Shown: positions 41,953 to 50,756 of the stretch, piece after piece | Numbering within the stretch: the stretch's first letter is position 1 | How the letters are laid out: every line of letters starts with the position of its first letter | DNA from: Clostridiales bacterium UBA1316 | GTDB taxonomy: Bacteria; Bacillota; Clostridia; Oscillospirales; Oscillospiraceae | Direction: 5' to 3' | DNA: 61,431 bases | Assembly (NCBI GenBank): GCA_002307055.1 | Contig: DBTM01000081.1 | Location: 1 to 61,431 of the forward strand | Notes under the pieces: model-generated | Seen by the model: the letters and a program-made list of their open reading frames with translations, nothing else | Told to the model about the DNA's origin: nothing | Database searches by the model: none | Position numbers and translations under genes: made by a program

Positions 41953-41997
41953 GGGCGCATTGTCAACCAACCCGCTGATTTTGGTGACAATACGCCC
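41953..41997 (-). terminator. Dyad between gatB and birA: terminator or BirA box
   Basis: GGGCGCATTGTCAACC and GGTGACAATACGCCC form a long inverted repeat with one bulged base. Read leftward it is followed by GCTTTCTTTTAT, fitting a terminator for the aspS-gatCAB operon. Its inner halves TTGTCAACC (41960-41968) and TGGTGACAA (41982-41990) also resemble the BirA operator TTGTAAACC/GGTTTACAA and lie 51 bases before birA. Both roles could hold. Confidence 0.55.
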
Positions 41998-42053
41998 AAT
42001 TTTATATATCCATTTTCTCACGCCAAAACGTCTGTAAATACGTGAATCTATAC

Positions 42054-42081
42054 GTAGCGGGCGGCTTCCACGCCGCCCTAC
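42054..42081. repeat. REP-like palindromic element 3
   Basis: GTAGCGGGCGGC, loop TTCCAC, GCCGCCCTAC; the arms pair with one bulged C. It begins two bases after the gatB stop. Confidence 0.6.
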
Positions 42082-42083
42082 AT

Positions 42084-43505
42084 TTATCCCAATATCAATT
42101 TCTTGAGCAGCTCCTCCGCCTCAATGGCGTTGGCGCGGCCTTGGGAGGCGCGCATCACGGTGCCGACGAGGGCTTTGACGGCTTTATCTTTTCCGGCTTT
42201 ATAATCCTCAGCCGACTTCGGATTTTCGGCAATCGCCTGCACGCAAAGCTGATTGAGTGCGGACGCGTCAAAGCCGGCCATGTCTTCCTCCGATAGAAAA
42301 TCCGCCGCTGGCTTACCCGTCTCAAGCATCTGGGAAAAGACGCGCTTGGCGAGATTCCTGTTGATTTTGTTGCTCTCGAGCAGTTTGACAAGGTCGCCCA
42401 GCTGCGCGGCTGTCACACTCGGCGACCAGTGCTCGCGCTCTGCTTCGGTCGGAATGAGGCTAAACATCTGCGTCACCATGAAGGTCGCGACTGTCTTTGG
42501 ATTCTCGCAGCCGGTACACGCCGCATCAAAATACTCGGAGACCTTTCTGTATTTCGTCAGCATACGCGCGTCCGCTTCCGGCACCTGAAACTCGGTGATA
42601 TAGCGCGCGAGCTTTTTATCCGGCAGCTCCGGCAAGCGCGCCGTCAGCTTGCTTAACACCGCCTCCGGCAAGACAATCGTAATAATATCAGGGTCGGGGA
42701 AGTAGCGGTAATCATTGGCGTTTTCCTTGCTGCGCATATTCGAGGTGGCGCCCGTATCCGCGTCAAAATGCCGCGTTTCCTGAACGACCGTTCCGCTTGC
42801 GCTCAATATTTCCTCCTGCCGCTCAAATTCATTCGCAATGGCCGCGGCGACAGCTGTGAAGGAGTTCAGATTCTTGATTTCCGCTTTGACGCCTAATTTC
42901 TCCTGCCCTGCCGGCCGCAGCGAAATGTTGACGTCGCAGCGCATGGAGCCCTCCTGCATGCGGCAATCCGAGATACCGACGGCGCGCAGAATTGTCTGCA
43001 GCTTTTCGAGATATTCCGTCGCCTCGTCGGCGCTTCTGAAATCAGGCTCCGAGACAATCTCAATCAGCGGCACGCCGCCGCGGTTATAATCGACGAACAC
43101 CGCGCCGCCCTGATGGACGAGCTTCGCCGCGTCTTCTTCAATGTGGATTCTGGTCAGATTGATCTTCTTGCCGTTTGCCAGCTCGACGAAGCCGCCTTCG
43201 CAGAGCGGCAGCTCATACTGCGATATCTGATACGCCTTCGGCAGGTCGGGATAAACATAATGCTTGCGTGCCATCACCGAGCGCGTGTTAATCCGGCAGT
43301 TGAGCGCAAGTCCGGCGGTGACGGCGTATTCAATAACGCGCTTGTTTAAGACCGGCAGGCTGCCCGGCTGACCCGTGCAGACGGGGCAGCAGTGTGTGTT
43401 CGGCTCCCCGCCGAACTTCGTTGTGCAGCCGCAGAAGATTTTAGTAGCCGTTGAGAGCTCCACATGCGTCTCAAGTCCAATAACCATCTCATATTTGGTG
43501 TTCAC
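42084..43505 (-). CDS. gatB: Asp-tRNA(Asn)/Glu-tRNA(Gln) amidotransferase subunit B
   Basis: A 473-aa protein. YEMVIGLETHVELSTATKIF and the zinc-site cysteines (FCGCTT, HCCPVCTGQPG), KHYVYPDLPKAYQISQYELP and the GatB/YqeY C-terminal domain identify it. GatB phosphorylates the acyl group on mischarged tRNA and receives ammonia from GatA. GTG start overlapping the gatA stop by 4 bases. Last gene of the aspS-gatCAB operon. Confidence 0.97.
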   Translation of the reverse strand: MNTKYEMVIGLETHVELSTATKIFCGCTTKFGGEPNTHCCPVCTGQPGSLPVLNKRVIEYAVTAGLALNCRINTRSVMARKHYVYPDLPKAYQISQYELPLCEGGFVELANGKKINLTRIHIEEDAAKLVHQGGAVFVDYNRGGVPLIEIVSEPDFRSADEATEYLEKLQTILRAVGISDCRMQEGSMRCDVNISLRPAGQEKLGVKAEIKNLNSFTAVAAAIANEFERQEEILSASGTVVQETRHFDADTGATSNMRSKENANDYRYFPDPDIITIVLPEAVLSKLTARLPELPDKKLARYITEFQVPEADARMLTKYRKVSEYFDAACTGCENPKTVATFMVTQMFSLIPTEAEREHWSPSVTAAQLGDLVKLLESNKINRNLAKRVFSQMLETGKPAADFLSEEDMAGFDASALNQLCVQAIAENPKSAEDYKAGKDKAVKALVGTVMRASQGRANAIEAEELLKKLILG

Positions 43506-44953
43506 AGCTTCACCCCCATATCCGCCGTTTTCATAAACGACTGAGCCGTCTCGCGCTCATAAGCACCAGCCGCATTCAGTATTCCCGCTTCGTTAAACTT
43601 CTCCCCGATCAGCTGCATGCCGATCGGCAGCCCCGTATTGTCAAATCCGCAGGGAATTGACACGGCGGGCAGCCCTGCGATATTGACCGAGCAAGTGCAG
43701 ATATCCGTCTGGTACGTTTCAACCGGCGTCAGGTTCGCGCCGAATTTCAGCGCCGTAACGGGCACAGTCGGCGTCAGCAGCACATCGCACCGTGAAAACA
43801 TTTTTGAAAACTCATTCTTTATGCTTTTTCTCAAAAGCTGCGCTTTATTATAATAGGCGTCGTAATAACCGGCGCTGAGGACGTACGTTCCCAGCAGGAT
43901 TCTCTGGCGCACCTCTTTGCCAAAGCCTTCGCTGCGTGTCCGGCAGATAAAATCGTCCAAGTCCGTAAAATCCTCCGCCCGGTGTCCGTAACGGAGCCCG
44001 TCATAGCGCCCCAGATTGGACGACGCCTCAGCCCACGCGAGAATATAGTACGTCGGAAGGCTGTACTTGAGCATTGGAAATTCGAGGTGCACAATCTGAG
44101 CGCCCATCTTTTCGTAAAGCCTGACGGCCGCGTCAAGCGCCGTCTGAATAGCTTCCGGCAATCCCTCAAAATACTCTTTAGCGATACCGATTTTAAGCCC
44201 CTTAACGCTTCCTGTGAGCTTACCGGAAACAGGCTCCGAGCCGTGGCTCGTCATGTCCCCCGGGTCTTTTGCGCAGATAGCGTCAAAGACGAGCGCGGCA
44301 TCCTCCACGCACGTTGTAATCGGCCCGATTTGGTCCAGGGACGAACCGTAAGCGATTAAGCCGCGCCGTGAAACCGCGCCGTAGGTCGGCTTGAGTCCCA
44401 CCAGCCCGCAGAAGGACGCGGGCATGCGGATGCTGCCGCCCGTATCCGAGCCGAGTCCGTATACGGCAACATTTCCCGCTATCGCCGAGGCGACACCGCC
44501 GGAGCTGCCCCCCGCGACATGCAGCGTATTGTGCGGGTTTTTCGCCCCGCCGAAATAAGAGTTCTCGCAGGTCGACCCCATGGCGAACTCATCCATATTG
44601 CCCTTGCCTATAATGACGGCGTTTTGGCTCTTCAGGCTCTCCCAGACAGCTGCGTCATAGATCGGCGTATAATTTTCCAGCATATGCGAGGCGCACGTCG
44701 TCTTCAGCCCCGCCGTTGAGATGTTGTCCTTTAATACAAAGGGAACACCCTCCAATGCCGCCAGCGCTTCGCCTTTATGGAGCTTTTGATCAACAGCTGA
44801 CGCCGCGTCCAGCGCGGTTTGCTCTGTGACCGATATATACGCGTTGAGTGCCGGATTCTCCGCTTTGGCGGCGCTGAGAAACCTTTGGGTCAATTCGCGG
44901 CAGGATATTTCCCTGCTCTCTAAAAGGCGCCTCACATCACTGATTTTATTCAT
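43502..44953 (-). CDS. gatA: Asp-tRNA(Asn)/Glu-tRNA(Gln) amidotransferase subunit A
   Basis: A 483-aa amidase. The Ser-cisSer-Lys triad is visible: Lys75 in FVLKDNI, Ser150 in AGGSSGG, Ser174 in DTGGSIR. The spacing (75 and 24) matches S. aureus GatA. It releases ammonia from glutamine for channelling to GatB. The start overlaps the gatC stop (TGATG). Confidence 0.97.
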   Translation of the reverse strand: MNKISDVRRLLESREISCRELTQRFLSAAKAENPALNAYISVTEQTALDAASAVDQKLHKGEALAALEGVPFVLKDNISTAGLKTTCASHMLENYTPIYDAAVWESLKSQNAVIIGKGNMDEFAMGSTCENSYFGGAKNPHNTLHVAGGSSGGVASAIAGNVAVYGLGSDTGGSIRMPASFCGLVGLKPTYGAVSRRGLIAYGSSLDQIGPITTCVEDAALVFDAICAKDPGDMTSHGSEPVSGKLTGSVKGLKIGIAKEYFEGLPEAIQTALDAAVRLYEKMGAQIVHLEFPMLKYSLPTYYILAWAEASSNLGRYDGLRYGHRAEDFTDLDDFICRTRSEGFGKEVRQRILLGTYVLSAGYYDAYYNKAQLLRKSIKNEFSKMFSRCDVLLTPTVPVTALKFGANLTPVETYQTDICTCSVNIAGLPAVSIPCGFDNTGLPIGMQLIGEKFNEAGILNAAGAYERETAQSFMKTADMGVKL

Positions 44954-45237
44954 CAGATGAGCCCTCCCCGCTGCCGCGCGACGAAGTAGCCGTCCTGCTG
45001 CTCACCCGCGTTTCGGAGTATCTCTTCTACCGGTAAGGACGGCTGCAGGATATCTTCTCTGAAGCGCCAGTCCGAAACGTCCGCGTCAGACTCCGGCAGA
45101 TCGACAGCCGCCTGCGCAATCACATCGGCAAAGTCAAGCACGCTCGAAATTTCCCGCGCCAGGGCATCCATATCCTCGCCGTCAAGCGACAGCTTCGCCA
45201 GTGCCGCCAATTGTTTTAATTCATCATATGTGATCAT
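44953..45237 (-). CDS. gatC: Asp-tRNA(Asn)/Glu-tRNA(Gln) amidotransferase subunit C
   Basis: A 94-aa subunit that ties GatA to GatB. MITYDELKQLAALAKLSLDG with the downstream ISSVLDFADVI is the usual GatC pattern. The ATG at 45237 was preferred over an adjacent ATG (45240) and one at 45255 because GGTGA lies 4 bases upstream. It lies 88 bases after aspS. Confidence 0.93.
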   Translation of the reverse strand: MITYDELKQLAALAKLSLDGEDMDALAREISSVLDFADVIAQAAVDLPESDADVSDWRFREDILQPSLPVEEILRNAGEQQDGYFVARQRGGLI

Positions 45238-45325
45238 CATGTCACCGCATTTCATCGTATTTTATCAAACACAACGGATTTTATGCGACACCTCCGGTTC
45301 TTCTCGCAGAGGCGCCCGCCGCTTC

Positions 45326-47053
45326 TTACCGTATCTTCACATTCGCTTCTCTGAGCTGATGCTCTGTCACCTCGCACGGTGCGTTCATCAGCAAATCCTG
45401 GGCGTTGCCGTTTAAGGGGAAGGCGATGACATCGCGGATAGTCTCCTCGTCCGCCAGGAGCATCACCATACGGTCGATGCCCGGGGCCATACCGGCGTGC
45501 GGCGGCGCGCCGTATTGGAACGCCGTATATAACGCGCCAAACCGTTTTTCAAGCTCTTCTTCCGAGTAGCCTGCGATTTTAAACGCCTTTTTCATAATTT
45601 CCGGAGAATGGTTCCGCACCGCGCCCGAGGACAGCTCAACGCCGTTGCAGACAATATCATACTGATACGCCGTAATCTGAAGCGGATTCATCGTTTCGAG
45701 CGCGTTTAAACCGCCCTGCGGCATGGAAAACGGATTGTGCGTAAACTCAATAACATTCGTCTCCGGGTTTCTCTCAAACATCGGGAAATCGACAACAAAG
45801 CAGAATTCAAACGCGTCCTTATCCATAATGTCGAGATTTTCACCCAGCCACATACGGATGAGTCCGGCGTATTTATTAACGTTGCTGATCGCATCGCTGA
45901 TAAAGAAGAGCGTCTGGCCCTCCTTGATGCCGCAATGGCTGATTAAATAATTCTTCTGCCCGTCGTTTAAGAACTTTTCAATCGGGCCTTTGAAAATACC
46001 TTCCGTCAGCGTAATATAGCCCAAGCCCTTCATACCGATGGATGTCGCGTATTTCAGTGAATTGTCGAAAAAGCTGCGCGGGCGTCCGGTACAGTCGGCG
46101 ACAATGCCGCGCACCGGCTTATTTTTAAAAGCGGCGAATTCCACCTGGCTGAAGAATTCCGTTAAGTCGCAGATTGTCAGCGGGTTGCGCAGATCAGGCT
46201 TGTCGCAGCCGTACGTCAGCATGGCATCGGCATACGTGACGCGCCGGAACGGCGCCGGAGAGATATGCTTTTCTGAAAACGCTTTAAACGTGTCGTACAG
46301 AACCGTTTCAGCGACCGTCAGCACATCCTCCTGTTCGGCGAACGCCATCTCAAAGTCGAGCTGATAAAACTCGCCCGGCGATCTGTCACCGCGCGCGTCC
46401 TCATCGCGGAAGCACGGCGCAATCTGAAAATACTTATCAAAACCGGATACCATCAGCATTTGCTTAAACTGCTGCGGGGCCTGCGGCAGCGCGTAGAATT
46501 TCCCCTTATGCTTGCGGCTCGGCACGAGATAATCCCGCGCGCCCTCCGGTGAAGACGCTGTTAAAATAGGCGTCTGTATTTCGAGGAAGCCAAGCGCTTC
46601 CATGCGGCGCCTCAAAAAATTGATGACCTTCGACCGCAGGACAATGTTCTTGTGAATCTCCGGGTTTCGCAGATCGAGATACCGATATTTCAGTCGGACC
46701 TCTTCACGTGTCGCGGTCGATTCCCGTATTTCAAACGGCAGTACGCTTTTGCACGTACCGAGCACCGTGATGCTGTCGGCGTGGAGCTCGAGCATACCGG
46801 TTTCCAGCTTCGGATTAATCGTATCCTCGTCTCTGTTTTTCACCACGCCCGAGACGGCGATGACAGATTCCCTGTTGACACCCTCGAGCATTGAATCATC
46901 GTGTAATACGATTTGTGTGACACCGCTCTGGTCGCGTAAATCCAAAAACTTGACGCCGCCGTGATCGCGGATCGTGTCGACCCATCCGGCCAGGCTTGCT
47001 TTAGTACCGATGTGCTCCGCCCGAAGCTCATTGCAGATATGTGTCCGTAACAT
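45326..47053 (-). CDS. aspS: Aspartyl-tRNA synthetase
   Basis: A 575-aa class II synthetase of the bacterial type with GAD insert. LAGWVDTIRDHGGVKFLDLR is the anticodon-binding domain, CFRDEDARGDRSPGEFYQLD is motif 2, and YGAPPHAGMAPGIDRMVMLL is motif 3. The ATG at 47053 has GGAGG 7 bases upstream and follows the T-box terminator; an open frame continuing upstream to 47383 runs through the riboswitch and is not coding. Being in one operon with gatCAB, this AspRS is probably non-discriminating and makes Asp-tRNA(Asn) for amidation. No asnS was seen. Confidence 0.96.
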   Translation of the reverse strand: MLRTHICNELRAEHIGTKASLAGWVDTIRDHGGVKFLDLRDQSGVTQIVLHDDSMLEGVNRESVIAVSGVVKNRDEDTINPKLETGMLELHADSITVLGTCKSVLPFEIRESTATREEVRLKYRYLDLRNPEIHKNIVLRSKVINFLRRRMEALGFLEIQTPILTASSPEGARDYLVPSRKHKGKFYALPQAPQQFKQMLMVSGFDKYFQIAPCFRDEDARGDRSPGEFYQLDFEMAFAEQEDVLTVAETVLYDTFKAFSEKHISPAPFRRVTYADAMLTYGCDKPDLRNPLTICDLTEFFSQVEFAAFKNKPVRGIVADCTGRPRSFFDNSLKYATSIGMKGLGYITLTEGIFKGPIEKFLNDGQKNYLISHCGIKEGQTLFFISDAISNVNKYAGLIRMWLGENLDIMDKDAFEFCFVVDFPMFERNPETNVIEFTHNPFSMPQGGLNALETMNPLQITAYQYDIVCNGVELSSGAVRNHSPEIMKKAFKIAGYSEEELEKRFGALYTAFQYGAPPHAGMAPGIDRMVMLLADEETIRDVIAFPLNGNAQDLLMNAPCEVTEHQLREANVKIR

Positions 47054-47073
47054 GAAAAACCCTCCAAAATAAC

Positions 47074-47310
47074 AAAAATCCCGGAAATTATTCTTGAATA
47101 ATTTCCGGGACGAGCCTGTTAACAAAGCCCGCGGTGCCACCCGCATTGAAGCGGCATATAGGCCGCGACCACTTTCATATTCAATTTCCGGTCGAAAAAC
47201 GCAAACGCGTTTTTCCGAAGTGTTCCCCGGCTCACTACTCATCCGTCCCGCGCTCTCAGTCGGTGGCGCGAATTCTCTGTCGGACTTTCCATAAAAGCGA
47301 AGTCTTCTGT
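47074..47310 (-). promoter_or_regulatory. T-box riboswitch controlling aspS-gatCAB
   Basis: Read leftward, the leader contains the T-box core GCGGGTGGCACCGCGGGC (47127-47144), then a terminator with the perfect 14-pair stem 47080-47109 and the T-run at 47074-47079, 21 bases before the aspS ATG. Uncharged tRNA pairing with the T-box would form the antiterminator. The region 47249-47270 is a CGCGC/GCGCG hairpin whose loop carries GAC (Asp codon, 47259-47261); an AAC (Asn) occurs further on. The specifier is not certain. Stem I appears compact compared with Bacillus leaders. Confidence 0.85.
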
Positions 47311-47314
47311 ATGA

Positions 47315-47343
47315 ATTATATGCTATCAAAAAATAACTGTCAA
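47315..47343 (-). promoter_or_regulatory. Consensus vegetative promoter of the aspS operon
   Basis: Read leftward: TTGACA (47338-47343), 17 bases, TATAAT (47315-47320). Both hexamers are perfect. The start would be near 47308, giving a leader of about 255 bases. Confidence 0.9.
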
Positions 47344-47698
47344 CAGGTATTCCTGAATATATAGGAAATGTCAAATCAGTCATTATTAAGTCATCTTACC
47401 CAACAATTGCCTACGTTAAGTAAAAACACACATAAAATCAGTAAATATCCTGTTGTTTCTAATTAAATTCACAAAATGTTAATACTTTTCGCTTTAACCC
47501 GGCAAATTTCTATGTTATTCTATGTTCAATATAAAATGCATACATATGCGGCACTGAATAATATAATCTTATGTCCTTTATCTGAGAATTCGGCTTTCTG
47601 AGGCTAAAAAATGCTGAACACGTGCATTAGCCGATGATTGCCTTGAAATGAAGTTTATCCGAATTCTGAACAATGAAACAAAGGAGGCATTACATTTT
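47344..47698. other. Intergenic region before the acyltransferase gene
   Basis: About 355 AT-rich bases with no supported gene. It must hold the promoter of the acyltransferase gene; several TATAAT-like hexamers occur near 47560. A weak GGCTA/TAGCC hairpin with inner ATGC/GCAT spans about 47602-47631. Confidence 0.35.
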
Positions 47699-48991
47699 AT
47701 GACCCTACAGTCGACAACCCTCACTGCACCGCCGACAACCCTCGCTCCTTCCCTTAAAACGAGAGCATCAACCGTCGAGTTCTGGCGGTTTGCGTTTACA
47801 GTTCTCGTGTGCCTGTATCACTTTGAGATTTATTTCCCAAAGTCGAGTTTACTTTCGTCGGGGTCAAGTGCTGTCGAATTCTTCTTTATTCTCGCAGGCT
47901 TTTTTATTGCCAAGTCCGCAAAACGCACCGTCGGCGGACGTACGACACCCGTGACGACGAAGGAAGCAAGCGCCGCAGCGGTCGATTTCGTTAAAAAGAA
48001 ACTCATCGCCATTTTACCCGTCGTTATCATCGTCCTGATTCTCGGGTTAGTCGTCTACCCCTCCTTTGCGGGGACACTCGGAGCCAGACTGCATAACCTT
48101 CAGAATACCGAGTGGGAAGTGCTCATGCTTGTCGGCACACCCTTTGGGTATAACAACGGCGCGACACCAATCGTCCCGATGTGGTTCCTCACGGCATTGA
48201 TCGTCGTCGGGTATCTCTATACATTCGCGATGAATAAGAACTACGATTTTATGATGTTCGCCGCGCCTGTCATCGGCATCCTTTTCTATTCATATTTCAC
48301 ACTCAATTCATCGCTGACCCTCGACTTCAACATACAAATGGGTTTCCTCACTGCCGGCATGGTTAAAGCCATTGCAATGATGGGCTTCGGCATATCGATG
48401 TACGGTCTTTACGAATACCTCTCAAAAAAGAAACTCGGAATAATTTGGCGCACAGTGCTCTCATTATTTGAGCTATATGCCATCTACCGTTTGTTTTCTC
48501 TGATGTTCAATCAGCCGATATCAATGGATAACTTCCGCCGTCCGATTTACCTCATGATCATTATTATGCTTTCCTTCTTAAACATCACCGCTTTTTCCAA
48601 ATTGCTGAACTTGCCTATCTGGAACAAGCTGGCGCACATTTCACTTCCGATGTATCTGGCACATTTCAGCCTGATATCGCTCTATCTCTCGTGGATCAGC
48701 AAGGCGAAGAAAGATCTGCTCGCAGCAGGAACACCGGCAACAAGCTCAACGTATAAGTTCTTTCAGAATATGGGCGGAACCGACATTGCGAACAAGTCCG
48801 TCGCAATGACGTCTAAAGATATGATCTGCTTTACACTTCTTGTTATGGTTGTCGCGACGCTGATTACTTTGTACATTCACCTTATAACGAAGCTCGTCAT
48901 TAAGCCCGGTATCGCTTATCATAAAGAAAAGCAGGAAAGACTTGCAGCGAGAACAGCAGCAGCCGTTGTTGGCGCTGACGACGACGACTAA
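47699..48991 (+). CDS. Acyltransferase 3-family membrane protein (OafA-like)
   Basis: A 430-aa protein with about ten membrane segments. VEFWRFAFTVLVCLYHFEIY near the N-terminus carries the conserved Arg and His of acyltransferase family 3, and SAVEFFFILAGFFIAKS is the second block. Family members O-acetylate or succinylate cell-surface sugars, peptidoglycan or antibiotics. The ATG at 47699 follows AAAGGAGG by 11 bases and is preferred to an ATG 17 codons upstream. The C-terminus is charged and ends in five residues of Asp/Ala type (GADDDD). Substrate unknown. Confidence 0.85.
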   Translation: MTLQSTTLTAPPTTLAPSLKTRASTVEFWRFAFTVLVCLYHFEIYFPKSSLLSSGSSAVEFFFILAGFFIAKSAKRTVGGRTTPVTTKEASAAAVDFVKKKLIAILPVVIIVLILGLVVYPSFAGTLGARLHNLQNTEWEVLMLVGTPFGYNNGATPIVPMWFLTALIVVGYLYTFAMNKNYDFMMFAAPVIGILFYSYFTLNSSLTLDFNIQMGFLTAGMVKAIAMMGFGISMYGLYEYLSKKKLGIIWRTVLSLFELYAIYRLFSLMFNQPISMDNFRRPIYLMIIIMLSFLNITAFSKLLNLPIWNKLAHISLPMYLAHFSLISLYLSWISKAKKDLLAAGTPATSSTYKFFQNMGGTDIANKSVAMTSKDMICFTLLVMVVATLITLYIHLITKLVIKPGIAYHKEKQERLAARTAAAVVGADDDD

Positions 48992-49012
48992 AAAATAGTA
49001 CTTAAAAACACG

Positions 49013-49054
49013 AACCGGGAGCAAAATGAGTTTGTACTCAGGATGCTCCCGGTT
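49013..49054. terminator. Bidirectional terminator between acyltransferase and HD genes
   Basis: AACCGGGAGC / GCTCCCGGTT stem with an inner TGAG/CTCA stem, followed by ATTTTAATT on the plus strand. It serves the acyltransferase gene and probably the HD gene that ends at 49073 on the minus strand. Confidence 0.8.
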
Positions 49055-49072
49055 ATTTTAATTGCAGACGTG

Positions 49073-49732
49073 TTAAATGAGCTGCTGCTCGTTGATGATC
49101 AGCTTAAACTGGAGCTTGAGCGTCTCCGCAGCCTTTCTGCACATAATCATACGGCCCAGAAATATCTCAAAATAATCCATCACCGAGCCGTATCTCGTGT
49201 CGATTGTCAGCTTGAGCTTGATGATGGTATGCTCCTCATTGATTTTTAGAATCGATTTCTTGACGGAGTAATTTACGCGGTCATGGATATCAAGATTAAT
49301 TGTGTCCTTGTTCCTCACACGGCTGCGCCGCACATCGCATTTATCAGCCAGAATCAGCGCGGCAGCGACAGGGTTGACAGCGACGCCCGTCCCCTCGTCG
49401 TGATTACCGATGGCGGATGTAACGGTTGCGATACCCTCAGGGTCACAATCCAAATTATCCAGGATACGGAACGCCATCACTGCTCCGCTTTGTGAATGGT
49501 CAATTCTATTGACCAGGTTTCCGATATCGTGCAGGAATCCCGCTATCTGCGCCAGTTCAATCTCACGCTGGGGATATCCCATTGTTTCGAGGATATACCG
49601 GCACTCCTCCGCAACCTTGCCCACATGTGCAAAGCCATGCTCGGTATAGCCGAGTGCGGCAAGCGTTTCGTCGGCTTTTGTTATATATGTCCTGATCGCC
49701 TCGTTGTCTCTCACATCCGGAAATGTCAACAT
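49073..49732 (-). CDS. HD-domain phosphohydrolase
   Basis: A 219-aa protein. The metal set is clear: His in GFAHVGKV, HD in AGFLHDIGNL, His in IGNHDEGTG and Asp in ALILADKCDVRRSR. The last 70 residues form a beta-rich domain ending NEQQLI. The ATG at 49732 has AAAGGCGG upstream; the frame extends to 49828 without a site. It is unlike the HD protein at 39557 except for the catalytic residues. Possible nucleotide or RNA-end phosphohydrolase; function unknown. Confidence 0.85.
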   Translation of the reverse strand: MLTFPDVRDNEAIRTYITKADETLAALGYTEHGFAHVGKVAEECRYILETMGYPQREIELAQIAGFLHDIGNLVNRIDHSQSGAVMAFRILDNLDCDPEGIATVTSAIGNHDEGTGVAVNPVAAALILADKCDVRRSRVRNKDTINLDIHDRVNYSVKKSILKINEEHTIIKLKLTIDTRYGSVMDYFEIFLGRMIMCRKAAETLKLQFKLIINEQQLI

Positions 49733-49854
49733 TTTTGTAGTCCGCCTTTCGTTCTCCCAGTTGTATAGGCAAGCTTCTGAAAGCTGATAAATTATACTGA
49801 TCCATGACAATATCATACCATCAAGCACATGATTTTACAATCCGGCATAAAAAT

Positions 49855-49876
49855 AGCGGGATGCTCTCATCCCGCT
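49855..49876 (-). terminator. Terminator of the fatty-acid operon
   Basis: Read leftward, the AGCGGGATG / CATCCCGCT stem with a 4-base loop is followed by ATTTTTAT. It lies 16 bases after the degV stop and closes the operon that begins at 60328. Confidence 0.85.
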
Positions 49877-49891
49877 CTGCCTATTATACAC

Positions 49892-50734
49892 TCATTTTCT
49901 GACGAATAATATTCCAAGTGTTTTCGGCCCGCAGTGCGCTGAAATCGTACAGCCTGCTTGCGTCTGAATAACTTCCCTGAACGCCGCATTTTGCTCAATG
50001 CCTGAACGCGCCGCGTCGGCAGCTTGGCCTGTCGCCTCAGAGTGCGTGATGAATATTCTGTCAGGCACAAGATCTTTCCGGCCCTCGAGCTTGTCTCTGA
50101 CATACGCTCCGACGCAGCGCTCAAATGAACCCCTGTACTTCTTTGTCACCTGCATCATCCCCCCGCGCACCTCAACGCAGGTCCGCTGGTGGAGGATATC
50201 CGCACCGAGCGCCGCGGCAAGCGAGCATCTGCCGCCCTTGAATATATAGTCGAGCCGTTCTATGAGAAAGCTCGTTTCAACTCTTCCAATCACATCATCC
50301 AGGCTCCGGCAGATGGCTTCGCCGCTCATTCCCTCAGCCGCCATTTTCGCCGCCGCAAGGACGACATGTCCGTGTCCGGAGGACAGGTTTCTTGAATCAA
50401 TCACAAAAATGTTTTTAAAAACCTTCGCCGCGGCTTGTGCGTTCCCATGGCAGACGGAGAAGCCTGAGCCGAGATTAATATGGATAACCGCATCATATTT
50501 CGATGAAAAGCGTTCAAAAAACTTGATGTAGTCAAATGTGCTGACGGCGGCTGTCGTACAAAAATTGTTCGTGTCTCCGACATAATTAAAAATATCCGAC
50601 GGCGTAATATCAACGCCGTCGCGGAAAGCCCGACCGTTTTTTATAATATACAGGGGAATCAGCGTAATATCATAACTGTCCAGCAATTCTGCCGTCAGGT
50701 CGCAGGTGCTGTCGGACGTGATCTTGATATTCAT
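49892..50734 (-). CDS. DegV-family fatty-acid-binding protein
   Basis: A 280-aa DegV protein. IKITSDSTCDLTAELLDSYD at the start, INLGSGFSVCHGNAQAA with the head-group Ser/His region, and the C-terminal FITHSEATGQAADAA match the family. DegV/FakB proteins bind a fatty acid for phosphorylation by FakA, or carry it. It lies 22 bases downstream of accA and before the operon terminator, so it is transcribed with fatty acid synthesis. That fits a role in sensing or recycling the products. fakA was not seen in the window. Confidence 0.9.
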   Translation of the reverse strand: MNIKITSDSTCDLTAELLDSYDITLIPLYIIKNGRAFRDGVDITPSDIFNYVGDTNNFCTTAAVSTFDYIKFFERFSSKYDAVIHINLGSGFSVCHGNAQAAAKVFKNIFVIDSRNLSSGHGHVVLAAAKMAAEGMSGEAICRSLDDVIGRVETSFLIERLDYIFKGGRCSLAAALGADILHQRTCVEVRGGMMQVTKKYRGSFERCVGAYVRDKLEGRKDLVPDRIFITHSEATGQAADAARSGIEQNAAFREVIQTQAGCTISAHCGPKTLGILFVRK

Positions 50735-50756
50735 TGTAAACCTCCTGTCATAAAAA

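Noticed and set aside
47054..47383. An N-terminal extension of AspS of 110 codons
   Set aside because: The region is the T-box leader and terminator. The ATG at 47053 has a proper ribosome site and the normal AspRS start.
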